Part shown: positions 16,561-24,912 of the stretch, in pieces
How positions within the stretch are numbered: the first letter of the stretch is position 1
How the letters are laid out: every line of letters starts with the position of its first letter
Assembly: GCA_017463245.1 (NCBI GenBank)
Contig: JAFTPN010000076.1
Span: 1 to 42,501 of the forward strand
DNA length: 42,501 bases
Direction: 5' to 3'
Origin: Clostridia bacterium
GTDB lineage: Bacteria > Bacillota > Clostridia > Christensenellales > Aristaeellaceae
Position numbers and translations under genes: made by a program
The notes under the pieces: generated by a model
The model's database searches: none
The model's input: only the letters and a program-made list of their open reading frames with translations
What the model was told of the DNA's origin: nothing

Positions 16561-16827
16561 TCAGATACCGTGCTTCACGCGGTCGGATTCTTCGGCGCGC
16601 TTGGCGTTGTTGAAGCGGTCGAGGGTGCCGACGAGGTAGCCGGTGATGCGGCGGATGCGGTGGAAGGGCTGGTTGCCGAAGTCGTAGGACAGGTCGACGT
16701 AGTCGCCGTCCACATGGATATCGATGCCGAAGGGTTCCTTGCCGAATTTCTCTTTGGCGCGCTGGATGTAGGCATTGATTTCGGCCTGTTCCAGCTGACC
16801 GCCGGTTACCGTAACATTGCAAGCCAT
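16561..16827 (-). CDS. Orphan protein resembling the NrdD C-terminal tail
   Basis: The product is 88 aa. The C-terminal third reads HRIRRITGYLVGTLDRFNNA followed by KRAEESDRVKHGI. This has the R-x-TGY...R/W-N--K--E--DR pattern found at the end of anaerobic ribonucleoside-triphosphate reductase (NrdD). The N-terminal part (MACNVTVTGGQLEQAEINAY) and the middle are predicted alpha/beta and lack the glycyl-radical site. From memory, small proteins of this kind are common in Clostridia and are often mislabelled as the reductase itself. AAGGAG 9 nt upstream fixes the ATG at 16827, and a TATAAT box lies at 16849-16854. A catalytic role is unlikely; the function is unknown. Confidence 0.75.
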   Translation of the reverse strand: MACNVTVTGGQLEQAEINAYIQRAKEKFGKEPFGIDIHVDGDYVDLSYDFGNQPFHRIRRITGYLVGTLDRFNNAKRAEESDRVKHGI

Positions 16828-16910
16828 AGTGATCATCTCCTTGGATGTATTATACACCCATTTCAGGAAAGTGAAACACTATATATTGTGTTTTTGAAAA
16901 TTATTTTTGT

Positions 16911-16997
16911 CTACTGGTTGTGTCTGCGTTCCATCAGGTTCTTTTTCTTGCCCAGGATGAAGAGCCTGCGGGACGGCTTTTTCGGCTTCTGCTCCAC
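16911..16997 (-). CDS. Candidate small basic protein (28 aa) after rpe
   Basis: GTG start with AGGAGG exactly 8 nt upstream and a TAG stop. The product has many Lys/Arg residues (EQKPKKPSRRLFILGKKKN, then LMERRHNQ) and no membrane segment. Its AGGAGG lies in the 3' arm of the hairpin at 17002-17038, so a folded RNA would hide the ribosome site. It could be a real leader-like or small regulatory peptide, or chance. Only the ribosome site and the open frame support it. Confidence 0.35.
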   Translation of the reverse strand: MEQKPKKPSRRLFILGKKKNLMERRHNQ

Positions 16998-17001
16998 AAA
17001 A

Positions 17002-17038
17002 AACACCTCCTGGGGGCAGTTTTCCCCACAGGAGGCGC
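17002..17038 (-). terminator. Intrinsic terminator of the priA-rpe operon
   Basis: On the minus strand, GCGCCTCCTGTGGGG pairs with GCCCCCAGGAGGTG around AAAACT, followed by T6G. It begins 6 nt beyond the rpe stop codon. Confidence 0.8.
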
Positions 17039-17044
17039 AAGTAT

Positions 17045-17680
17045 TTACATCGCGTGGATGATCTCCATGTCCCTGGCCGGGTTCTCGCTCTTGTACATGG
17101 CGGTGCCCATCACGGCCACGTCCAGGCCAGCGGCTTTCAGATCGGGCAGGTTGGCAAGCGACACGCCGCCGTCGGCCTCGATGAGGCCAGCATAGCCCCA
17201 GGTGCGCAGGGTGCGGATCTTCTCCAGCATGGCGCTCTGGAACTTCTGCCCGCCAAAGCCAGGCTCCACGGTCATGATCAGCACCATGTCCACCATGGGC
17301 AGCAGGTCGCGGATGCTCTCCACCGGGGTGCCGGGCTTCACGGAGAGACCCACGTTCAGGCCAAGGTCGCGGATGTGCTTCAGCATAGCAGGCACATCAC
17401 CGGGAATCTCCGCGTGAATGGTGATGCCCCAGGCGCCAGCCTTGGCAAAGGTATCGAGGTAGCTCTCCGGGTTGTCCATCATCAGGTGCACATCCAGCGG
17501 AATGGTAAAGCGGCTGTGCAGCGCCTCCGCCAGGGCAGGACCGTAGCTGAGGTTGGGAACGAAATGCGCATCCATGATGTCCACATGGAGCAAATCGCAG
17601 CCAGCATCCACCATGCGCTGCACATCGCGCTCCATGTTCAGGGGATCCGCCGCCAGGATCGACGGTGATACCTTAATCAT
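17045..17680 (-). CDS. rpe: Ribulose-phosphate 3-epimerase
   Basis: Pentose-phosphate pathway enzyme interconverting ribulose-5-P and xylulose-5-P, 211 aa TIM barrel. Motifs are SPSILAAD, LHVDIMDAHFVPNLSYGP (metal/catalytic Asp), LDVHLMM, MTVEPGFGGQKF and EADGGV, matching the family along its whole length. It overlaps rsgA by 8 nt as the last recognised gene of the operon, the usual Firmicutes position next to rsgA and prkC. Confidence 0.97.
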   Translation of the reverse strand: MIKVSPSILAADPLNMERDVQRMVDAGCDLLHVDIMDAHFVPNLSYGPALAEALHSRFTIPLDVHLMMDNPESYLDTFAKAGAWGITIHAEIPGDVPAMLKHIRDLGLNVGLSVKPGTPVESIRDLLPMVDMVLIMTVEPGFGGQKFQSAMLEKIRTLRTWGYAGLIEADGGVSLANLPDLKAAGLDVAVMGTAMYKSENPARDMEIIHAM

Positions 17681-18581
17681 ACCTATCCCTCCATGCCTGT
17701 TTCACTTCTGAGAGCAGTTCACGATAGCGTGCCACACGTTCCGGGTGAATGGTTCCTTCGTTCACGGCGGCGGTAACGCTGCACCCCGGCTCCCTGTCGT
17801 GGTAGCAGGGTTCAAAGCGGCACTCGCCCTCGTGGTCGGCAAACTCCGGGTAATACTCCTTGAGGGTAATGGGCTCCATGCCGCCATCCAGCTCCAGCAG
17901 GCTGAAGCCTGCCGTGTCCAGCACCCGCATGCCGTCCTGCATCAGCAGTTCGGCGTGGCGGGTGGTGTTCTTGCCCCGCTGGATCTTCCGGCTGATCTCC
18001 CCCGTCTCCAGCTCCAGGCCGAAGAGGGCGTTGAGCAGCGTGCTTTTGCCCACGCCGCTCTGCCCCGTGAGGCAGCACAGCCGGCTGCCCATCAGGGCTT
18101 TCAGCTCGCTCAGCCCCTTACCGGACTTGGCCGATACCGGGCAGACCTGCACATCGGCTCCGGCGTACTGGGCGCGAAGCTCATCAGCCAGGGATTCGTC
18201 CAGGTCGCACTTATTGATCACCAGCAGCATGTCCATCTGCTGGGCGCGGGCGCGCACCATCATGCGATCCACCAGCAGCAGGTCGGGCTCCGGCACGGGG
18301 GCGACCACGATGAGCAGCAGCGCCACATTGGCCACCGGGGGGCGCAGGCACTCGGAGCTGCGGGGCAGGATCTCCTCCAGCCAGCCGTGCTCCTCGCCGC
18401 TGCCGGGGGTGAACAGCACCTCGTCCCCTACCAGGGGCGAGAGCTTCATCCGCCGGAATTTCTTTTTGCAGCGCAGGGTATACTCGCAGCCTTGGCCGTC
18501 CACCACCACGTAGAATCCGCCAAAGCCGCGGATGAGCGTACCCTGCTTCATTTCGGTTTCCGTCATGGTTCCTCCCATCAT
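17673..18581 (-). CDS. rsgA: Ribosome small-subunit-dependent GTPase RsgA
   Basis: Late 30S assembly GTPase, 302 aa from this start. An N-terminal OB fold is followed by a circularly permuted GTPase domain: NKCDLDE (G4), SAKSGKG (G5), GQSGVGKSTLLNAL (G1) and DTAGF (G3). A zinc motif follows in CRFEPCYHDREPGC. The ATG at 18581 overlaps the prkC stop as ATGA. An internal ATG at 18566, behind GGGAGG but only 4 nt away, is an alternative. Order prpC-prkC-rsgA-rpe is conserved in Firmicutes. Confidence 0.96.
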   Translation of the reverse strand: MMGGTMTETEMKQGTLIRGFGGFYVVVDGQGCEYTLRCKKKFRRMKLSPLVGDEVLFTPGSGEEHGWLEEILPRSSECLRPPVANVALLLIVVAPVPEPDLLLVDRMMVRARAQQMDMLLVINKCDLDESLADELRAQYAGADVQVCPVSAKSGKGLSELKALMGSRLCCLTGQSGVGKSTLLNALFGLELETGEISRKIQRGKNTTRHAELLMQDGMRVLDTAGFSLLELDGGMEPITLKEYYPEFADHEGECRFEPCYHDREPGCSVTAAVNEGTIHPERVARYRELLSEVKQAWRDRYD

Positions 18582-20473
18582 TTCAGCGTCACCTGATGCT
18601 GATAGGCAAACTTTTCGTTGAAATACACGCGATAGGTGTAGTCACCGGCCTCCTGCGCCTTCAACTCCACCTCCGGGTGGCGGCTGGCGTTGGCCGGGAA
18701 TTCACCCTGGAACACCGTCACCTCGCCATTGCCGCCGTTGAGGGTGATGCGCACGGAGGTCAGGCTGTCGGACTGGGGCAGATCGAGGATCACCTTGGCG
18801 CCGGCCATCAGCTCCGGCACGCGGTACACCGTCACCGCCACCTGGCCGCCCAGGATCACCGGGGTCTCGGCCGCGGGGGTCTGGGAGGCGATGGTGTTGT
18901 GAAGCGCTGCCTCGGTGGTGTCCACATAGGTCACGCTGGCGTTCATGCTCAGCCCCAGGCTGCCCAGGCGCTCCTGGGCGGCAGAAAGAGGATTGCCCAG
19001 CAGGTTCGGCACATAGGTCACGCCGCCGGACACCGTGACCTGCACAATGTCGCCCACCTTGCAGGGGGCGCCAGCCTCCGGGGTCTGCTTGATGATCAGG
19101 TCAGCCTGCACGTCCGAGGAGACCACACGCTCCAGCACCATCAGCGTGATGCCCATGGGCTGCAGGGTGTTGATGGCGTCCTGGGTGGACATGCCCTCAA
19201 TGTTGGGCAGCTGCTGGGTGGCAGGCCCCTTCGAGACCGTCAGCACCACGGAGTCGCCCTTGCGCAGGGTGGTGTCCACCTCCGGGGCCTGCAGGATCAC
19301 CGTGCCGGAGGATATGGTGGGGTGGTTGATCTCCACAATTTGAGGGGTCAGCCCGGCACGCTGGGCCGTGCGCTGCGCCACGGTGACCTCCATGCCCACA
19401 AAATCCGGCACAGGGGTGGAATTCACCACGTTCTCATAGATCACAGCGCCGCCCACATACAGGCCGTAGCACACCAGGGCAGTCATGAACAGGGAAAAGA
19501 GGATCCACAGCCCCTGGTGCTTTTTCACCGGGCGGCGGCGCACGGTGTTATACCGCGCCACACCCATTTCCGCCTTGCCCAGGGCGCTGCCAGCGCCCTG
19601 CTGCACAGCGGGGACGATGGGCTTTTCCACCAGGCGCGGCTGCATCTGCTCGGTGCGGCCTTCCAGCGCCATGCGCAGCTCGGTGGCCATTTCGCGGGCG
19701 CTCTGGTAGCGGTACTGGGGCTTTTTCTCCATGGCCATCAGGCACACATGATTGATGGCCGCAGGAGATTCCGGGGCAAAGTTCTCAATGGGCGCGGGAC
19801 GGGCATGCAGGTGCTGCATAGCCACCGCCACGGGACTATCACCATCGAAGGGCACCCGGCCGGTGAGCATCTCATAGAGCACCACGCCCACGGAATACAG
19901 GTCGCTGGTCACATTGGCGGCCTGGCCGCTGGCCTGCTCCGGGCTGAAATAATGCACGGAACCCATCACGCTGTCGCCCCTTGTGAGGGTGGAGCTGTTG
20001 GCCATGCGGGCAATGCCGAAGTCCGCCACCTTGATGTGGCCATCGGCATGGACAAGGATGTTCTGCGGCTTGATGTCGCGGTGGATGATGCCGTTTTGGT
20101 GGGCGTGCTGCAGAGCCGACAGGATGCGGATGGTGATCTGCGCCGCCACCGCCGGGGTCAGGCGACCCTTTTCCTTGATCAGCTCCTTCAGGGTCTTGCC
20201 CTGCACATATTCCATCACCAGATAGCGGTTCTCGCCGTCCATGCCCACGTCCAGCAGGTTTACGATGTTGTGGTGGGTCATTTTGCTGGCGGCCTCGGCC
20301 TCGCGCTGGAAGCGGGAAACAAACTCCGCATCCTGGTTGAATTCCGGGCGCAGCACCTTCACCGCCACATTGTGGCCGGTGCGCTGGTCAATGGCGCGGT
20401 ACACAATGGCCATGCCGCCCACGCCGATCTGCTCCACTAAGCGATAGCGGTCTGCAAGGATCTTCTCGCTCAT
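18578..20473 (-). CDS. prkC: Ser/Thr protein kinase with PASTA domains (PrkC/PknB)
   Basis: Membrane kinase thought to sense peptidoglycan fragments, 631 aa. The kinase domain (about 8-270) has IGVGGMAIVY, Lys39, HRDIKPQN (131-138) and DFG (151-153). A juxtamembrane linker is followed by one transmembrane helix (about 321-347). Three PASTA repeats follow (about 352-416, 419-483 and 485-551). An extra C-terminal beta-rich domain of about 75 residues follows (GNGEVTVFQGEFPANA...YRVYFNEKFAYQHQVTLK). Start and stop overlap the neighbours by 4 nt. Its phosphatase is the gene just upstream. In sporeformers this kinase can influence germination and cell-wall growth. Confidence 0.97.
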   Translation of the reverse strand: MSEKILADRYRLVEQIGVGGMAIVYRAIDQRTGHNVAVKVLRPEFNQDAEFVSRFQREAEAASKMTHHNIVNLLDVGMDGENRYLVMEYVQGKTLKELIKEKGRLTPAVAAQITIRILSALQHAHQNGIIHRDIKPQNILVHADGHIKVADFGIARMANSSTLTRGDSVMGSVHYFSPEQASGQAANVTSDLYSVGVVLYEMLTGRVPFDGDSPVAVAMQHLHARPAPIENFAPESPAAINHVCLMAMEKKPQYRYQSAREMATELRMALEGRTEQMQPRLVEKPIVPAVQQGAGSALGKAEMGVARYNTVRRRPVKKHQGLWILFSLFMTALVCYGLYVGGAVIYENVVNSTPVPDFVGMEVTVAQRTAQRAGLTPQIVEINHPTISSGTVILQAPEVDTTLRKGDSVVLTVSKGPATQQLPNIEGMSTQDAINTLQPMGITLMVLERVVSSDVQADLIIKQTPEAGAPCKVGDIVQVTVSGGVTYVPNLLGNPLSAAQERLGSLGLSMNASVTYVDTTEAALHNTIASQTPAAETPVILGGQVAVTVYRVPELMAGAKVILDLPQSDSLTSVRITLNGGNGEVTVFQGEFPANASRHPEVELKAQEAGDYTYRVYFNEKFAYQHQVTLK

Positions 20474-21348
20474 GCGTCGCCCTCCTTATCCAGGAGGATC
20501 ACCAGGCTGATGTTGTCCCGGCCGCCGCCCTCCAGGGCAGCAGCAATGAGCTTATCCGCCGCCTTTTCCGGCTTGTTGGCCTTGAGGATCTCCTCGATCT
20601 TCTCATCCCCCACCATGCCGTAGAGGCCATCGGAGCAGACCAGCCACACATCGCCCTTGCGGCGCTCCTCGCACAACAGGTCGATCTCGATGCCCTCTTC
20701 GGTGCCCACGGCGCGGGTGATCACATTGCGCATGGGGTGAGCAGCAGCCTGCTCGGCGGTGATCATGCCGGAGCGCAAAAGCTCCGCCACCACCGAGTGG
20801 TCGTCGGTGATCTGCTTGAACTCCCCATCCCGCAGGCGATAGGCGCGGCTGTCGCCCACGTGGCCGATATGCACGCAGCTATCAGCGAACCACAATACGG
20901 TCAGGGTGGTGCCCATGCCGGAAAGCTTTTCGTCCTCCTTCTGCTGCAGGAACAGGCGGCGGTTCACCGCGCCAATGGCCGTGCGCAGGCTGCCCTGCTC
21001 CGGCGCCTTGCCCTTCAGCAGCTCCATAAGGCTATCCCTGGCGCCGGCGGAGGCCGTTTCGCCGCCGTTATGCCCGCCCATGCCGTCGGCCACGCCCCAC
21101 AGGTGCAGGGCGGGAGATTCGATCAGCGCATCCTGGTTGGTCTTGCGCATTTTGCCGATATCCGTGCGGCTCACCGCCGTCACATGGCATTCCGCGGCAG
21201 GCGAAGCAGGCTGCGCCTCGGCAGCAGGCTGGGGATCAGCAGGCTTTTCCTCCGGCTTAGGTTCTTCCGCAGGGGCAAACTTTTCCCCCAGGAGGAAGTT
21301 TTTCAGGCGTTCCTTGCTTTCCTTGGAAAAACGGAATTTGTGGCTCAT
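20470..21348 (-). CDS. prpC: PP2C-type protein phosphatase PrpC/Stp
   Basis: Metal-dependent Ser/Thr phosphatase opposing PrkC, 292 aa. The PP2C domain (about 57-292) has TDIGKMRKTNQDA, VADGMGGHNGGE, GHVGDSRAYRLRDG, CSDGLYGMV and GGRDNISLVIL with the usual metal Asp residues. Unusually it has a 55-residue N-terminal extension: a basic helix (HKFRFSKESKERLKNFLLGE) and a Pro/Glu/Ala-rich linker, absent from the B. subtilis protein. It overlaps rlmN and prkC by 4 nt each. Confidence 0.95.
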   Translation of the reverse strand: MSHKFRFSKESKERLKNFLLGEKFAPAEEPKPEEKPADPQPAAEAQPASPAAECHVTAVSRTDIGKMRKTNQDALIESPALHLWGVADGMGGHNGGETASAGARDSLMELLKGKAPEQGSLRTAIGAVNRRLFLQQKEDEKLSGMGTTLTVLWFADSCVHIGHVGDSRAYRLRDGEFKQITDDHSVVAELLRSGMITAEQAAAHPMRNVITRAVGTEEGIEIDLLCEERRKGDVWLVCSDGLYGMVGDEKIEEILKANKPEKAADKLIAAALEGGGRDNISLVILLDKEGDA

Positions 21349-22382
21349 TGCTTCTTCTCCATGATGGTCTTCCTGCGGAGCTGACCGCAGGCGCCTTCGA
21401 TGTCGTCGCCCATTTCCCGGCGGCGGGTAGCAGAAATGTGCAGCTTTTCAAGGGTTTTGAGGAAGTCGCTCACGATGCGCTCGTTCACGCCCCGCAGGTC
21501 CCGCTCCTCCACCACATTCAGGGGGATCAGGTTCACGTGGCACTGCATTCCCCGCAGGCGGGAGGCCAGCTCCACGGCGTGCTTCTCCTCGCAGTTCACG
21601 CCGCCCACCAGGGCGTATTCAAAGATCACCCGGCGGCCGGTCTTGTCGATATAGTTCCGGCAGGCCTTGAGCAGCTCTTCCATAGGATATACCTTGGCAA
21701 TGGGCATGGTCTGGCGGCGGATCTCGTCGTTGGGGGCGTGGAGCGAAACGCTCAGCGTCACCGGCAGGTCTTCCTCTGCCAGGTCGTACATCTTCGGCAC
21801 GATGCCGCAGGTGGAGAGGCTCACGTTTCTCAGGCCGATGCTCACCCCGTCCGGCTCCCGCAGAAGGCGCAGGAACTTCATCACGTTGTCGTAATTGTCA
21901 AGGGGTTCGCCGCTGCCCATCAGCACCACATTGTGCACCCGATCCTTCCCATCCAGGAAACGGTTGGCGCACAGGATCTCGCCCAGCATTTCGCCGGGGG
22001 TCAGGCTGCGGACGCAGCCATCCAGCGTGCTGGCGCAGAAGGTGCAGCCCATGCGGCAGCCAACCTGGGTGGAAATGCACAGCGTGTACCCGTGGTGGTA
22101 GTGCATCAGCACGCCCTCCACGCAGTTGCCGTCCTTGAGGCCGAAGAGGAACTTCACCGTATCGTCCAGGCGTGACTGGCGCTTTTCGATGATCTCCACC
22201 GGCTGGGCAATGGCCGTTTCCTGCAAGCGGCTGCGCAAGTCCTTGGGCAAATTGGTCATGCCGTCAAAGTCCGCCCCCTGGTGGATCCACTTGAAGATCT
22301 GCTTGCCCCGGAAGCCCGGCAATCCCTGCTCCTTGCACCATGCGGTCAGCTCCGCCGGGTTCATCCCGGTCAGCTCGATCAT
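21345..22382 (-). CDS. rlmN: Dual-specificity RNA methyltransferase RlmN
   Basis: Radical SAM enzyme making 2-methyladenosine in 23S rRNA (A2503) and some tRNAs, 345 aa. The C-x3-C-x2-C cluster motif is in GCRMGCTFCAS. MGSGEPLDNYDNV, SLHAPNDEIRRQTMPI and ISATRRREMGDDIEGACGQL are family marks; the last includes the catalytic-Cys region near the C-terminus. It overlaps rsmB and prpC by 4 nt, giving translational coupling. Confidence 0.97.
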   Translation of the reverse strand: MIELTGMNPAELTAWCKEQGLPGFRGKQIFKWIHQGADFDGMTNLPKDLRSRLQETAIAQPVEIIEKRQSRLDDTVKFLFGLKDGNCVEGVLMHYHHGYTLCISTQVGCRMGCTFCASTLDGCVRSLTPGEMLGEILCANRFLDGKDRVHNVVLMGSGEPLDNYDNVMKFLRLLREPDGVSIGLRNVSLSTCGIVPKMYDLAEEDLPVTLSVSLHAPNDEIRRQTMPIAKVYPMEELLKACRNYIDKTGRRVIFEYALVGGVNCEEKHAVELASRLRGMQCHVNLIPLNVVEERDLRGVNERIVSDFLKTLEKLHISATRRREMGDDIEGACGQLRRKTIMEKKQ

Positions 22383-23980
22383 AGGCGCTTCCTCCGCATC
22401 CGGCAGATGTAGAAGCCCTCCACATGATCCCTGTGGGGCAAAAGCTGCAAGCCCACGCCGTAGTGCGAGCGGAACTGTTCCGGGATGCTCTCCGGCAGCT
22501 TGTCGATCTCAAACTCAGGGTGACGCTGGAGGAAGGCCTCCACCTGCTGCTCGTTCTCGCACTTGAGCATGGAGCAGGTGGAATACACCAGCGTGCCGCC
22601 CTCCTTCACATAAGGGGCAACAGCGTCCAGCAGGCTGGCCTGAATGCCGCACAGCTCCTGCACGCTCTCCGGGGTGACGCGGTACTTCACGTCGGGCTTG
22701 TCGCTCATCACGCCCAGGCCGGAGCAGGGAGCGTCCAGCAGAACGGCGTCCATGGTCATGTCCATGTCCTCGCGGTGCTTGGAGGCGTCGCGGGTCATGG
22801 GGCGAATGTTTTCCAGATGCAGTCTCTTGGCCTGGGCGGTGATCAGCGCCGTGCGATGCTCGTGCATCTCCCAGGCCTGCACGCGGCCGGTGCCGCCCAT
22901 CATTTCCGCCAGCAGGCAGGTCTTGCCGCCGGGGGCGGCGCAGGCGTCCAGCAGCTGGGAACCACGCTTGGGGTTCACGGCCATGCAGGCCATCATGCTG
23001 CTTTCGCCCTGGATGGAGAACTTGCCCCCCAGGAAGTCCGCGTCCTGGCCGATATCCGCCATGCCGCGGATGCGCCAGCTGTGGGGGACGCTGCCCTTCT
23101 CATGCTCCCAGACCTTCTTGTTCAGCAGAGCCTCGAAGGCCTCGTCGTCCAGTTCGGTCATGTTGGGGCGCACGGAGATATAGGTCTCCGGCTCGCTGTG
23201 GCTCATCAGGGCGATGGCCTCCTCCTTGCCCCAGTCGGCGATAAGCTTCTCCACCAGCCATTCCGGCACGGAGTGCTTGATGGACAGGGCGCAGATGGGT
23301 TCAGCTTCTTCATCCGGCCAGGTCAGCTCGTCCTTTTTGCGGATCAGGTTGCGCAGGATGCCGTTGCACACGCCCGCCAGGCCTTCCATGCCCAGCTCCT
23401 TGCACAGCTCCACACAGGTGTTGGTGGCCGCGCTCTCGGGGATGCGATCCTCCAGCAGGATCTGGCAGGCGCCCAGCCGCAGAATGTTCCGCAGCTTGAT
23501 GTCCGTGTCCGGCTTGGCCATCACCTGGCTCAGCGCATGGTCGATGGTCAGCAGGTGCTCGATGGTATCATAAGCCAGTCGGGCAGCCAGGCGGCGGTCG
23601 GCGGGATTCAGGCCGGACTTCACCAGCTTTTCGTTCAGGGACAGGGAGGCGTAAGCGTCGTTCTCCGTCACCTCGCGGATGACAGCCAGCGCCATGCGGC
23701 GGGCAGCCAGGCCTTCCACCGGGGCCACCACTTTGGGCTTGCGTTCACCCTTGAATCCCCCTTGTTTCCCACCAAAGCCCGGTTTATTGCCATGATAGGG
23801 CTTGTGATCCCCACCAAAGCCCCTTTTCTCACCAGAGAAGGGCTTCTTGTCGCCACGTGTTGCCACGCCATTACCACTTTTCCCGTCATTGCTGGCAAAT
23901 TTTCCACCGTTATTCCCACGGAAGCCCATTTTTGCGCCGCCATTCACCGGCTTGCTACCACGCTTGAAATCATCACTCAT
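22379..23980 (-). CDS. rsmB: 16S rRNA (cytosine-967-C5)-methyltransferase RsmB
   Basis: Ribosomal RNA methyltransferase, 533 aa, longer than the usual 430-450. Residues about 1-90 are a low-complexity Gly/Lys/Phe/Asn-rich extension (GFRGNNGGKFASNDGKSGNG, KRGFGGDHKPYHGNKPGFGG). Then comes a NusB-like RNA-binding domain (ARRMALAVIREVTENDAYASL...). The SAM methyltransferase domain follows, with ACAAPGGKTCLLAEMM, DAPCSGLGV (catalytic-loop Cys) and VYSTCSMLKCENE (second Cys). It overlaps both neighbours by 4 nt. The extension looks like an RNA-binding or condensate-type tail. Confidence 0.95.
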   Translation of the reverse strand: MSDDFKRGSKPVNGGAKMGFRGNNGGKFASNDGKSGNGVATRGDKKPFSGEKRGFGGDHKPYHGNKPGFGGKQGGFKGERKPKVVAPVEGLAARRMALAVIREVTENDAYASLSLNEKLVKSGLNPADRRLAARLAYDTIEHLLTIDHALSQVMAKPDTDIKLRNILRLGACQILLEDRIPESAATNTCVELCKELGMEGLAGVCNGILRNLIRKKDELTWPDEEAEPICALSIKHSVPEWLVEKLIADWGKEEAIALMSHSEPETYISVRPNMTELDDEAFEALLNKKVWEHEKGSVPHSWRIRGMADIGQDADFLGGKFSIQGESSMMACMAVNPKRGSQLLDACAAPGGKTCLLAEMMGGTGRVQAWEMHEHRTALITAQAKRLHLENIRPMTRDASKHREDMDMTMDAVLLDAPCSGLGVMSDKPDVKYRVTPESVQELCGIQASLLDAVAPYVKEGGTLVYSTCSMLKCENEQQVEAFLQRHPEFEIDKLPESIPEQFRSHYGVGLQLLPHRDHVEGFYICRMRRKRL

Positions 23981-24912
23981 GCCTGTTCCTCTTTCAATAC
24001 CGTGCCCACGGCCATGGGATGGCCGCGCAGGTAGTCCTTCGCGTTCATAGGTTTGCCGCCGGGCGCCTGCAGCATGGTGATGTTCACCGCGCCGCTGCCG
24101 CAGGCGATGGTCAGGCCGGACTTAGCGTCCGCGCCGATGATCTCACCAGCAGCGCCAGCACCCTCTGCCACCGCAGCCCGCAGCAGCTTCAGCCTGCCGC
24201 CCTGCCAGGCGGTGGAGCAGCCCGGCCAGGGGTTCAGGCCATGGATGCGGTTCACGATGCTCTGGGCGTCCATCGACCAGTCGATCACGCCCATCTGCTT
24301 GTCCAGCATGGGGTCGTAGGTCATCTGGCTCTCGTCCTGGGGGATGCGCACCAGCGTGCCTGCCTCCAGCGCCTGCAGGGTCTCCAGCAGCAGGTCAGCC
24401 CCCAGCTGGCTCAGGCGCACCGTCAGTTCGCCCGCGGTCTCGCCAGGCTGGATGGGGGTGGCGCTCTTCAGCAGCATATCGCCGGTATCAATGCCCTTGT
24501 CCATCATCATGGTGGTGACGCCGGCTTCCTTGTCCCCCTGCAAAATGGCCCAGTTGATGGGCGCGCTGCCCCGGTGCCGGGGAAGCAGGGACGCATGCAC
24601 GTTGATGTTCCCCATGGGCGGGATGTCCAGGATCTCCTGGGAGAGGATCTGCCCGAAGGCGGCGGTGACGCACAGGTCAGGCGAGAGCGCCTTCAGATCC
24701 TCCACACCGTCCCGGCGGATGCGCTGGGGCTGGAACACGGGGATGTTCCGGCTCAGCGCATACTCCTTCACCGGGGACATGGCCACCTTGTTGCCGCGCC
24801 CCTTGGGGCGGTCAGGCTGGGTGAACACACCCACCACATCATAGCCGTTCTCGCACAGCGCCTTCAGGGAAGGCACCGCGAATTCCGGCGTACCCATAAA
24901 GACGATTCTCAT
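23977..24912 (-). CDS. fmt: Methionyl-tRNA formyltransferase
   Basis: Formylates initiator Met-tRNA, 311 aa. It begins MRIVFMGTPEFAVPSLKAL. The catalytic region is NVHASLLPRHRGSAPINWAI followed by MDKGIDTGDML (catalytic N, H, D). The C-terminal OB domain includes NPWPGCSTAWQGGRLKLLRA. It overlaps def and rsmB by 4 nt, pairing the formylase with the deformylase. Confidence 0.98.
   Translation of the reverse strand: MRIVFMGTPEFAVPSLKALCENGYDVVGVFTQPDRPKGRGNKVAMSPVKEYALSRNIPVFQPQRIRRDGVEDLKALSPDLCVTAAFGQILSQEILDIPPMGNINVHASLLPRHRGSAPINWAILQGDKEAGVTTMMMDKGIDTGDMLLKSATPIQPGETAGELTVRLSQLGADLLLETLQALEAGTLVRIPQDESQMTYDPMLDKQMGVIDWSMDAQSIVNRIHGLNPWPGCSTAWQGGRLKLLRAAVAEGAGAAGEIIGADAKSGLTIACGSGAVNITMLQAPGGKPMNAKDYLRGHPMAVGTVLKEEQA

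Noticed and set aside
16858-16910. Additional small RNA or promoter region upstream of the NrdD-tail gene
   Set aside because: Only an isolated TATAAT with a poor -35 is visible; not enough for a separate RNA gene.
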